Shown here in pieces: positions 35,364 through 46,400 of a DNA stretch of 64,000 bases. The notes under the pieces are model-generated. The model had not been told where the DNA came from, did no database searches, and worked only from the letters and a program-made list of their open reading frames with translations. The DNA lies in assembly GCA_026874595.1 (NCBI GenBank), contig CM049312.1, forward strand, positions 69,534,929 to 69,598,928, in the 5' to 3' direction. Every line of letters starts with the position of its first letter. Position 1 is the first letter of the stretch. The translations under genes and the position numbers were made by a program. The DNA comes from Sipunculus nudus. Taxonomy: Eukaryota; Annelida; Sipuncula; Golfingiida; Sipunculidae.

Positions 35364-38300
35364 GATCATCTGCCAGAAGAGCGTAAAACATTTTAATTTT
35401 CTTTTTTTTAAATATTAGCGTGAAACCGTATCAAATTAAATGTTTAATTTAATTAGACTTGCAAATGAAAATGTCCTCTTTTGATTGCACAAGACGTCTA
35501 CATAGTAGTATCTCTAGAAGCGTTAAAATGGAATTCATGAAACGCTTATAAGTAAACGGTTGTTGTTTAGTCAAATACTTCAGAAATCAGATTGATTACA
35601 CCAACATGAAAGGATCAGATGAGGAAATACCTATTCATATAATTTCAAAGATATAAAATTTAAATTTATGATGATTATAAATGTGTGACTAAACATTTAA
35701 AGTGAATCCCTTCCTGTTCTTTCGTAGTTTAATGTACCTATATGGGAATAGAACAAGTTGATTTCGTCTGTAGATTGGTACTTAGAACACCCGCCATTTT
35801 CACAGGTTGAATTAATGTTGAGCAATCCGGTCCGCTCTGTCTGCTACCCGTTCAAGACAGGAGCTGCAGCAGGACGCGTGGTTGCGGACTCTCCAGGATT
35901 TCCGGTCCGGGCCGGTCCGATCCGATCTCGTCTCGTCCGCTCTGTGTACGGCCTACTTAACCAGCACAGTTCTACATGCAAAGCATAGCTCACTTGCAGC
36001 GGTCATGAAGGCCCTATTTCCCCCTTAAACCTGTCAGTCTTTATTAGTTCTTCAAATCCTAATTGTTACTTAACTAATTGAAAAAAAAATACGTGATAGA
36101 CTTGATTCCCGGTCGCTTTGTCCACAGGTGGCGCCACTATGTGCATCCGCTAGAGGTCGTTTGTGCTCAAAACAAACCTGTCTAAGTTAAGATTGTGGGT
36201 CTGGCCAGCTGTCAAACTTTAAACTCAATCGCTATAAAAAAATCTAGAAATCCGTCATGCGTGCCAAATATTACTTATTAAGTTTACTCCTGTCTTACCA
36301 TAAAACATTTTATTCATGCAACTTGCTTTGTAATACTTCTTATCGAACATATTGATTACCCGCGATCCCAAAGCAGAAAAGCCGTGCTCTTCTGGGTCGA
36401 ACTTTGCTCTGGCTCGAAAGCTTCGATCTCCCTTGTTCAACCACCACGCAGGTGAAAGATTTTTATTAGTGTCTCTAAGAGACGCCAGGTGCTGCTTCTT
36501 CTCTGCGCCAGTTCATCTGTTATTGGACGCCGTTTTTTCAAGAATCGTGAAAAACGGAAGTATTGTTTTGCATGCGCAAGGAATACCCCCTAACATCCAG
36601 AGGTGAATCCAGAATGGATGCCGTCCTTGCACAGACCAGCAAACGGACTATTTTTGCAACACAAATAACAATGTTGTTTACTTATCTTTATTGGGGTCAG
36701 GAGCGGTACCTAGCGTCCGTTGGAGAGACTAAGATATTTTTGGACGCATGACGGACTCCTGATGAATGACATGAACTTAGTTGGGATTGATAAGATCTTT
36801 GACGCAGTTTCCAGTCGCGTCAATTTATCTTCAAGAATGGGGGGGGGGGGAGGGGGGATGATGACTCGCAGGCATGATAGGGTTAAAGGTAAAAAGCATG
36901 TAAAACACGTTTTGTGGCCTCAACCCCCCCCCCCCCCCCCTCGCCCCCGCCGGACCAGAGGACCTTTAATTAGGATTTCTTTTTAGTTTTCCTTGGTTTG
37001 ACCCTACCCTTCCTGTAATCGTTGATCTGCCTCTTGTCCATAACAATTCAGATACTCTCAGGGTTTCTATACATTCATCATTTACTCATGAACAAAACCA
37101 CACTTCGGTAAAGACATAACCTACTTCTCAGACTTCCATAATTAAACGCATTTCGATAAGAATTCTTTGCATGTCACTTTTGGTTCAGAAAACGAATGAT
37201 TCACAAGAGTCGAGCTTACAAATTGTTTATTAAGTGCCAACAAGGTACGTAATCTAAACGTAATAATAGTATACGTCAATTTGTCTAGGACAGTCTTAAA
37301 TAAACCGTTTTAGGAGGGAATACATAGGATTCCTATTTACAGGTGTTCAGTCAACGTTTTCTACTATATCAACTCTGATGCTGGTATGTTTACACCAGCC
37401 CGACGTCCAGCAGAAACTTCAGGATGAAATTGACCGCGTGATCGGTCAACACAGCCGGCCACTCCTGCGTCATAAGCGGGATATGAACTACTTGTCTGCG
37501 GTAACCTTGGAAACGTTGAGATATGTCAGTGTGGTCGCTTTGGTTCCAAGAGCCACTACACGTGACACTACGCTTGGAGGATACCAGCTTGACAAAGGGA
37601 CAGGGGTAAGGATTGTATAGAATATTCTTTACTCCAAGGGTTTCATGCCATTTTTACGGAAGATCGAACAATATACGCAGAAAATTTATACTGTTATTTT
37701 ATTAACTTCTGGAAATACCACTCAGAGACACTGCATTCGCGGAGAAAAATGGTAAGGTCATCAAAATGTATTCTAAATTTGGTTATATTATCAAATAACA
37801 CACGTACATATGAAATAATTATTAATATAGATTTTGCAAAAACTGAACGCAATGTATGGAATTAAATTAATATTCCTATTTATTTTTCGATTACAATTCA
37901 TGAGGTGGTGTGATTTGTTGAAAAACTACTAGAACGTCTATGAGCACTGTCAACCCGGCAGTGAAGTCAGCCGCAGGGAAAACCCCTGTGACCAAGTTCT
38001 AGCTTTCATCAAATGCGTTAACATTTCCAAAATGTTCATGGAAAAAATATATATATATTTATATATAGTCATTCCTAAATCTTACTTGGGACGTCATTCC
38101 AGCCGATCAAATCAGGGCCACGTCTCTGTTCTTGACGGAATTCACACAACCAACCAACGCGTATTATGTTTACCTAACCTCAATTAAGGACGAGCCGGCT
38201 TCTGTGGTCCAGGTGTGATTTTTCACAGCCGTGCCCTACAGGCGTGTTTCGCTCACAAACGAGTTTTTGGGTGAAAAACACCCAATACCGGCAAGGGCGG

Positions 38301-40314
38301 TAGATTGACACTAGCATTATCGTCACGTAGTCTGAAACCGGAATGGAATTCTTCAGATGTGCATTGTACTTAATAAAGCCCACTTTAAAAAATAGTGGCG
38401 TTACCCCCATCAACAAAAACATGTATTCTCAAAGTAGTGACACTTAAAATGTGTTTCCATGAGAACGTATGTCCTTGAACTGACAGAAGTATTTATTAGT
38501 ACGGAAGATCTAACAGGTCTACCTCAATAGGACGGTGGAGTGACGTCATTTTACAAAGACCACGTGCTTGAAAATCGCTCATATGGGTGAATATGCATAT
38601 ACGCTGACAGACCCATGGACACACCCCAGTTACAAAACCAAAGGAGCGATACTTAATGTATATGCGCGCACGTTGAGAAAGCTTTAGTGTACTGGGATGT
38701 TACATGTGCGTCGTTATCTCTTGTAGTCTCATTTATTTGCTAGTCTATGCAACATTCTGTTTGCAAAATCACTTTTTAGAAGACATATTTATGTATCCAT
38801 TGAACAGAAAAAAGTATTATGCAAAAGCTAATTACGGATAGGTAATTTCTTTTACTTTCAGATTATATTAAACATATGGGAGGTCAACCATAGCAAGGAC
38901 TGGGAAGAGCCCTGGGCGTTTCAGCCTGAGAGGTTTTTGGATGAAAATGGAGAGCTACTTCCTGCGGATCATCCGACCCGTCTCAGGTAAGCTATGTTTG
39001 AATCCTTTGTCTGAAAACGTTTGCACAATAATGAAGTCAAATATCAAATCAGAAAGAATCTTTCAAAAAATGTTATTTCATTGATCCTTTTACATCAAAT
39101 ACACTATCAGTTGAAATACTGATCAATAAACAACCACTATTAATGAAAAATGCCTGGATAAAAGTTTAACATAATAGATACAGTCCAACCTCTTTCATGC
39201 GCCAACCTTGGGACTGGGGGAAATTTTGGCGGTAAACGAGAGTTAGCGTAATAAGTTATATAAAAGTAATTTTTTAAATATGATTAGTTAAAGACGAGCC
39301 TAAGAAATGCATGGCCCGATTTGAGCTATCCTGCACATCCCATTTGGTCCTTTGCGTACCGCCAACCATTCCTCCAGTCTAAAGGCTGGCGAATGAAAGA
39401 GGTTAGACTGTGTATAGTCCTCAGAGGGACCCGGGTTTCTGGTGGTGCTTGACCAGTTTACAAATGGGTAAAAAGTTTAGATATAGTTTAAAAATTATGA
39501 CAAACAGAAATAGATTTTTAGCAATAGGCATGAGGGGAAGTAAGTCCTACTGGTTAAAATCAATAGGCCTGGAGCCCTTGTAGATACGAATCATCACTGT
39601 GATTATGAGAACGATCAAACATGTTTTTGTTGAGATATCGCGCGCAAAAAAAATAACCGGTTGTACCTTGGCGGCCATATTTGAATTCCGACAGACCTGT
39701 TATTTAATAGGGAAGGAGCCCTCAAAGGTACTTATCATCCCTGTGTATTTCAGTAAGAGCAAATATGTTCTTGTTGAGATATCCTGCGTTAATAAAAGCG
39801 TCACTGACGAACGGACGGAAGTACGGAAGAACGGACGGACTGACTCGGTGATCACTATAGGGCACCGCTTTACTAACAGGGCCCTGATTATTTCAGTAAA
39901 TTGACTGAGAAAAAAATATCATGTTAAGAGAATGCTTAAATATTCTATGGTGTCAGGTCTTTCTAGAATATCCCCTTCTTATTAACTGCACATATTAATG
40001 GTCGGAGTCGCCCAACCATGTTAACACTGATGTCATTATGTATGGTATTCTATACATTTTGTATTATTTATGACATATTTATGACATAGCATTATTTTTT
40101 CAGACTGACACCCTTCGGAGTTGGTCCGAGATCCTGCGTCGGTGAAATGTTCGGAAAGAGAAGGTTGTTTATGTTTATCGCCACCTTGTGGCAGAGATTC
40201 TCGTTTGTTCCGATCGAGGACCAATCGCTTCCTTCCTGTGACCCACGTGACTTCGACACTACCATGCTGATAGTACCTAAAGCCTTCAAGTGTAGAATTA
40301 TGAGGAGGAACTAG
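28353..40314 (+). CDS. Cytochrome P450, CYP2 clan (CYP1/17-like), six exons
   Basis: Exons 28353-28904, 32791-33078, 34036-34174, 37343-37605, 38862-38986, 40104-40314; phases 0,0,1,0,2 match and give about 525 residues, normal for a microsomal P450. It is a haem monooxygenase anchored in the ER. Motifs: N-terminal membrane anchor (residues 1-20), proline-rich hinge RPPRVPGLPLLGN (28-40), C-helix YQLLRK with Tyr in place of the usual Trp, I-helix GGVQST (326-331), ETLR (383-386, the ExxR motif), PERF (436-439) and the haem loop FGVGPRSCVG (460-469) with Cys467 as ligand. The start is the ATG at 28353; a possible 5'-UTR acceptor (ccatacag) lies 10 bp upstream. The polyadenylation signal AATAAA is at 40330-40335. 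The substrate cannot be told; CYP2-clan members oxidise steroids or xenobiotics. Exon 2 lacks a visible AG acceptor, so this copy may be a very recent pseudogene or spliced differently. Confidence 0.9.
29011..31781. mobile_element. hAT-like non-autonomous DNA transposon in P450 intron 1
   Basis: Begins CAGGGTTGGGTCCTATTAC and ends, in inverted form, with CAGGGATGGGGTAATA. hAT elements commonly start CAGGG. The flanks are atatatat (left) and atatattt (right), compatible with an 8-bp duplication but ambiguous in a TA run. Just inside each end are degenerate CTATTACTATTAC repeats (29040-29180 and 31625-31770). No transposase frame is visible. A second element (29592-30913) is nested inside. Confidence 0.7.
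29592..30913. mobile_element. PIF/Harbinger-like non-autonomous element nested in the hAT-like one
   Basis: Terminal inverted repeats of about 25 bp: left GGCGTAAAAAAAGATCTTTG then TTTCC, right (inverted) GGCCTAAAAAAAAGGTCTTT then GTTTCC. TAA flanks both ends (29589-29591 and 30914-30916), the 3-bp TWA duplication expected for Harbinger elements. The 1.3-kb interior is less AT-rich than its surroundings and has no long frame. Confidence 0.65.
32791..33078 (+). CDS. P450 exon 2 with no AG acceptor at the expected start
   Basis: Exon 1 ends ...TNIMASL in phase 0. The natural continuation by family pattern is MICGYN at 32791, so a phase 0 acceptor should end at 32790. The sequence there is tgtttgttttttaatgata: a good pyrimidine tract with AA where AG is expected. 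The nearest upstream AGs give the wrong phase. A downstream AG at 32861-32863 (cttatcccaag, phase 0) would be usable but would drop about 24 residues of the helix E/F region. The donor after 33078 is gttaga. Confidence 0.7.
33150..33600. repeat. G-rich stretches in P450 intron 2
   Basis: Several runs of 7-16 G (33206-33221, 33539-33549, 33570-33578) separated by AT-rich DNA. Some are close enough to form G-quadruplexes on the plus strand. No coding signal. Confidence 0.7.
34657..35956. mobile_element. 1.3-kb TTAA-flanked inverted-repeat transposon in P450 intron 3
   Basis: TTAA at 34653-34656 and 35957-35960 flanks inverted ends of about 45 bp: GTAGGCCGCACACAAAGCGG on the left against GTAGGCCGTACACAGAGCGG on the right, both continuing GCGAGACGAGACGAGATCGG or a close match. 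TTAA duplications are typical of piggyBac and Kolobok elements. The ends also carry many ccggtccg palindromes. It contains a TA microsatellite at 35318-35361. No transposase is seen, so it is non-autonomous. Confidence 0.78.
36839..36950. repeat. Poly-G / poly-C pair, potential hairpin
   Basis: A G run (36839-36857, broken by one A) is followed about 70 bp later by a C run (36925-36940). The two could pair in single-stranded DNA or RNA. Located in P450 intron 3. Confidence 0.8.
39181..39410. mobile_element. Tigger/pogo-like MITE in P450 intron 5
   Basis: A 230-bp element with inverted ends CAGTCCAACCTCTTTCATGC and CAGTCTAACCTCTTTCATTC. It begins CAGT after TA, as Tc1/mariner-pogo elements do, and the interior (ggcggtaaacgagagttagcg) has the look of Tigger-derived MITEs. 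The right-hand TA appears as TG, a probable point change. Confidence 0.72.
39590..39905. repeat. Dispersed repeat with cggacgga motif
   Basis: Includes ttggcggccatatttgaatt, and acgaacggacggaagtacgg followed by aagaacggacggactgac and gggcaccgctttactaacag. Such blocks are common interspersed repeats in bivalve genomes, to my knowledge. The open frame it contains (39599-39904) is not a gene. Confidence 0.45.
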
Positions 40315-40335
40315 TGTCATCAACAATTAAATAAA

Positions 40336-42189
40336 GTATATCCTCGCTTTCAGAAATAAGATTATCAGTAATCGGCAAGGGTTTCGGACAATGTATGTTA
40401 GCCTAATGATTCATAGATATATTATAATAATGGTGATGGCAATTGAAAATGACCGTTTACTCTTCAGTGTATGCCCTAAGGGGGTTATTTCTTTTTTTTT
40501 TTTTGGTTGTCAAAAATGATAGAAATTTGACAAATCTAGCAAAAGGGCTGTCACATGGTCATCTATCTAAAGTACTCCAGTGTTTCATGCCCTTGCAAGT
40601 AAAAACTGTCCGAATTCGAACACCGCATATTAAAACCCGGGCTGACGCCAGAACGGGTAGCATGCTAGTCAGTTTAAGAGGACAATGTTTTCATATGTAA
40701 TCGGAACGGTGAAAATAAAATATTGAAAGTCAAACATTTTTGCATGGAAAACTTTTTGTGATATCCCTAACTGCGATGAAAAGGTTAGTTTCAAAAGAAT
40801 TTCAGTTCCAAAACATTCACGCATGATAATGAATCACTTTTGTTGATTGGGACAGTATATACAATGTGGTTGGCAACTGACGTTCGTCCAAAAGAACTTC
40901 ACTCGGAGTACTCTTTAGCAGTTTATACAACGCTTAGGACTCAAGCTCCAGTACTTTGTTCCAAATGCACTCGTACCATTTCTCGATTGCTTTAAAAATA
41001 CTCGTATAATGTCTGTACTGCTTCTTGAGATGTGAAAACGTAATAGATAACCAGAATAATTTCCTAAACTGAAAGACTTAAACATCTTTTAAAAGTTTGA
41101 AAATAAGAAGAATATAACTCTCAATACCGAAATTGTTCTGTTTGGTCATCCTGGTAGAAATTACTTTTTTAAAAGGAAATTATTTGAATTACATTGATGA
41201 TACTTAACATTTGTTTGAATTTTGCATGAATATCTGTATAAACCCTTAGATAAACTCTCCAGTAATCCATCCTTATTTATCGTTTCTTTTTGCAACCGTT
41301 TGTTTTCGGTTATACAAAAAAAAACAATTTTCATATTTATTTACTTATTCCCTTGTTCATCGAGGACTCCCATAATTCTCCTGTGTAATTACTATGTCAA
41401 TGTACTCTTAATGAAACAAACCAAACGAAACGGCTTCCAATGAGGTATACTCACGCATTATCCCAAAACATATTTACCATTTTGTGTATTGTACCAACAA
41501 ATATATCAATATAATATTTACATAAACTTTTATGAGTGCTTTTGAGTACTTTAATTCTTTCTGCATTTAGACATTTCTTCATTGAATTAGTATCATATAT
41601 ACATCAAATATGGCATTACAATTACAAGCCATTACTGTGATTCTGCGAGCTAAAAAATAACCCTTAACTAAACTAATGAGGTGGTGACCGTCAAGAACCA
41701 GGTTTTCAGTGGGTGATTGCTTTGATAATGTTAAGTCAAGTTTGGATAAAATTATCAAAATTATGTTTTTATGATAAAAGGGATACTTTCAGTTGAATAT
41801 TGGTCAAATTAAATAACAAAAATCACTTAGTGGGTAGCACGTTGAATTTTGTGGAAAATGCTTTGCTTCCTATCATGTTGCTTTTTATCCTGGTGTTACC
41901 CAGACCCGGTGTCTACTGAACCTGCGGGTTATGGGTATGTTACCATCACAACTGCTGGGTCACTAAAGCAAGGGACCCCAAAGACGTACTCGTTATGGCC
42001 CCGCTTGAATAAGCGGGTGAAGTTTAATAATCACCCTGTCAGCCCGTGTGTCCGTCCATTAATTAGTTTCTGGATGATAACCCCCAGCTCCATTAACATA
42101 TGGATTTTCAGGATTGACTTATTTAGAACCCACCATTTGGCAATCATTAGAGTGAGGACCCTATTAATTTTGGGGTCATGAAGTCAAAT
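40336..42189. other. Intergenic, nothing recognised
   Basis: AT-rich DNA downstream of the P450 polyadenylation signal. Frames at 40443-40700, 41222-41443 and 41849-42181 show no family resemblance. Confidence 0.5.
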
Positions 42190-42229
42190 GTCAAGGTGAC
42201 AGGATCCACATCAGGGACAATATTATGGA

Positions 42230-42900
42230 AGCACTGAAAGTAAAGTTTAAATCAAAAACCTTCCATCTGTCACATATAGCACACTTGTTAATATAGCGGT
42301 GGGTCCTTTTTTTCTTTTTTTAGGGGGGGGGTCACAGGGTCGAGGTCAAGGTCACAGGGTAACAATTAGTGTATTGATACATTTTAAACCAAACCTTCCA
42401 TCTTCCACATATGGCTCATCTGCCATATATCCTAAGACCCATGTCCATTTTGGGTTCACAGGGTTAAAGATCAAGGTAACAGGGCCATTTTTTCACAAAT
42501 TAGTTTATAGATGCATTGTAAACCAATTTTCCCCCCCAAACCTTCCATCTTCAATATATGGGTAACCAGACCTCTGTAGATTGCAATCAGAAGCTAGCGA
42601 CACATTTTAAGCTACACTCTTGACCAAACATTCCATCTTTCACATATGGTTCACCTACCAATAGGAGAAGAACACTGTACATTAACAAAGGCCCAAAAAC
42701 AAGGTCACTACACCCTGTGGACACATTCATTCCATCCATCCATCGTTCACATATGGCTTCACTGCCACGTTTGTGATGCGACAGGTAAATGGAGAAGGTC
42801 ACACAACCAACTTCTTGAAAATGCCTGTGACTCTTTTTTTAAGCAAAGTTTTCATCCAAGACCTTTCCTCTTTTACTTATGGCTCACCAAACAATAAGGG
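42230..42900. repeat. Degenerate tandem repeat of about 90-145 bp
   Basis: The block aaaccttccatcttNcacatatggNtcacctgcc recurs, more or less changed, at about 42256, 42393, 42538, 42627, 42735 and 42860. Between the blocks, several units carry 'ggtcacagggtN' and 'acagggccatttttN' motifs. The unit length varies, so this is an old satellite-like array. Confidence 0.65.
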
Positions 42901-43204
42901 ATATCTAAATAATTTTGCACATCACAAGATCAAAGGTCATGGTACAGGACCATTTTACTGATTTATATGCTGACCAGCCCGAGTGTGTAAAACATCAGAA
43001 GAAATTAAGCCTTTGCCATTTGGAATGCTTAACTGCCATATATCTTTGTACATGACTATCACTGATTCAAACTTAGACACCTTTGTTTCGATCTCTTTGG
43101 AGTCAGCCTTTATTATATTTTTTAAGCATCAGTCAGCCTGCACTTTTAGTCTATGTGCCTTTTGTGGGGCCCTCCCTGACCTGTCAGTATTCTGGTTTTG
43201 GGAG

Positions 43205-43460
43205 TAATACACGGCGGTGGGGCCACATTTTTCCTATTGAGCCTGCAGAGCGCTCACCCTAGATGGGGACCGACCGTATAAAATCTTACCTCTCCATGGA
43301 TGAGTCCTGGGCTCTACCTCTAAACCACAGAAGCCGGTCAGTATATATAAGGCTTGGACATCTCGCATGTCCTTCCGTTGGCACTTGTAATTCCGTGAAT
43401 ATGGGTACAGCATACAATCTCAGGATACAATCAGGGGGATTATCTGACCTGAGATAGCAA
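43205..43460. repeat. Dispersed repeat, relative at 59290
   Basis: ggtggggccacatttttcctattgagcctgcagagcgctca, then accgacc, resembles 59291-59355 (tgtgggccacagctttcccattaagtttgtcgagcaccca, then ggccgacc). Two diverged copies of one family; type unknown. Confidence 0.4.
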
Positions 43461-46400
43461 GGATGAGAGAACCAACGATTGAAACTCTGGTGGTCATTAA
43501 ATGTTAATATGATTTATAATATTTCAGTCATGGCTATAGGGGGCACGTTCGTGTCTATCTCAAATGTACGCAGTCATTCGTGATTTTATGGTTGTACACA
43601 TCAAAGCCTTTGAGAAAATTTTGAGTGACAAGCCAAAATATGTAAACCTGTTTTTCAACAAGACCCAAAAGAAGATTTCGTTTACCCCTAGTTAAGTATA
43701 AATGAAAAAATGCTAAATAACTCGGTCAATTCCAGTCAAAGAATAACATTTAACTTATCTTAACCCATGTTTTCTGGGTCAAAGACTATAATAAAAATGT
43801 AATATTGTGATTTGAGTCACCACAATCTCATAAATATGCAGATAAGGTCCATAATCATCTGTAAATTCGGTTATTTCCGTAATAAATTTATTTTATATAA
43901 CCTTTCATAAGAAATGAATGTGCACAATTTGATTTGAATGACTAAATGGACGAGTACCAACATCATTATTGTGAAAATGAAGAAATAAATAAAACCATGT
44001 ATTAATTAATTAATTGCTCCAATTGGGTCAAACATTTATTGCACATTGCAAGTGACGTATACGATCGAAATTGAAATAAACTAAAGTATCCTCTTTTACT
44101 GAGGAATGACAACCATCTCGCCTAACCTCAAGACGAACGGATTGCCATGTCTCGCACTAGCAAGGGAATGTTCAAAGGAAAGACTGGTATTGTGATCTAG
44201 ATTACAGGGTTATCCCCAAGGGTTTCACCCTAACATTCTAGTAATTACATCAAAATCTGGTTATAACGTTATGAGTGAATCTGCACGCAGACTTAACCAC
44301 AGCTGCAATTAAAAACCTCCTGGAAGGGTTATAATTAAGACATAAGAATTCCTATATCCTCCTCAAATGCTGTAGTTTATTACTCAGTGTTGTCAGAAAT
44401 ATAAATGAAACAGCCCACATAAAAACAATTTAGAACTGCCTTCACAATATTAAAACATTTAAACTAAATTGATTAGACCTCATCAGCCAATCTCCTCGGA
44501 ACCTTCTCTAAAACGTATGACGCCCTTGGAAAATTGAGATGTATGTCAAAGCCATCGATATCAAAACTTCATTGGAAAGGTTCCGGCAAAATGGCCTCTG
44601 TTCAACAGCGATTCAAAGGAATATCTGAAAATTTGCATACATGTCCGAGTCCACGGTCGGTGTAATAAAGGTGTTATTGATGATCAGGCTTCTGACCGTT
44701 CTCACTTATCTGTACTGCAGGGTTGAATGTTTGGACAATGTTCGGTCGCCACCTTCCTTGATGACTTCGTTTACTCAAACAGTAATGAAGTATTCAGAAA
44801 GACTATACAACGGGTCGGAGCATTGCGGAAAGTAGCATTCAAAATTAGAAAATACGGACAGAGCCACCATTTTTAAAGGAAAAGTACCATGCATCATAGA
44901 GTATTTCTGCTTATCTAGGATGAATGCTGCACAAAGTATTTTAAGCCAGTTCGATCCCTTTTAACTCAAGGATCTTTTGATTATAGTTGTAGATGAAATA
45001 TTACTTAGAAGGTGGTAACAATAAACAGCATATATCATATCGGATTGGTTGTTCCAGTAACTCCGCTGTGTAAAATACACACTGACCTCACCCCTTTGCT
45101 ACCTTATTGCCACGCTTCATTTTATCTTGCAGATGGACACTACACGATCATGTTTATCTATGCGTTCCCAATCTATGTGTGTCTGAAGAAAGAACCTACG
45201 TATTGTTGGAAGTTGTCGCCACTCTTCCACCAGGATTAAGAAGATGATCTGCATGGATGGAGACCAAAGTTGAAACAATCAAAGCACAATTATCATCTCT
45301 GTTAAGGAAATCTCCCGCTTCATTTTTAGTTTTGATCACATTTAAGTTTTGATTATACTTGATCACTCCTATGACCTGTTTTGCCGTCATAACGTAGGGA
45401 AGTAAATCATAAGCAATGACGTAAAACTCGCGTGCACTTTTTATAGGGCTTCGGACTTGGATTCGATGGTCCAGTGCTCGAATTTCTACTCGGACTCGGA
45501 GGTCAAGACTCGAGAAATCTGGACGAGTCCATCTCAAGTCATAGTCATAAAGTCATCACAAATTATAGTTATTTAAATAGGTGTGTGAAATATAACTAAA
45601 AATAACTCCAGGTTCTCTAACCTCAAAAAATCGGACTCGGAGAGAATGGATTTTAACACGAACCTCAAGATTTATGGTCATCTCAAAATTTCATTTTAAA
45701 TTTCTTTTTCATTGATATTTAATTGGACTCGGACACGGAATCGAAGATGGACTTAACCTCGAATCTCATTGATTGGGACTCGAAGAAGCTCGACTTTAAC
45801 TCAAACCTCATGGACTCAGACCTCGACTCGCACTCGACTCGAGCCTGGACTTGGACTTCTTCTCGGACTCAGATTAAGGAGGATCATAAGTCGCACAGAC
45901 GTAACTGCTATATAAATCAGCTGATTTGATTTAGTTTTAATATATGTGTGTGTGTGTGTGTTGTTTAATCCACCTAATGGTTGCATGCATCTTGTTTACC
46001 TTGTCGTTAATAAGCAGCAAACGTACCGGATCACCATTATGTATTCGTTTATTGCCCACATAACATAAAAACTTCTCAAATGAATACCGTTAAGAAACAT
46101 ACCATTTCAATTTGACAAACTTACTTGATGAGTGCGATAACATGTAGCACGAAACTACGTAGTAGTAAAATGTCTGACAAATTGTATAACATATCAAGAC
46201 CATCGACTTTAAGTACCCGAAAAAAATAATACTACAGGAGTAGGTTTTCGTGGGCTGCAATGGAATAAAAATATACATTAGGGGCATCAGGATTTCTCAC
46301 ATGCCTTGACTTATATGTTTAAGTAATTATTTAAATTTGAATTTCAAAAAGTTTCAGAAAATGAATAAAAATTATACTTTTATACATACGGACAATCGAA

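Noticed and set aside
41849-42181. 110-codon plus-strand frame
   Set aside because: No domain; it lies beside a repeat-rich region, and composition explains the openness.
44641-44835. 64-codon frame with a hydrophobic N-terminus
   Set aside because: Signal-peptide-like start alone is weak; no splice sites, homology or conserved cysteine pattern to support it.
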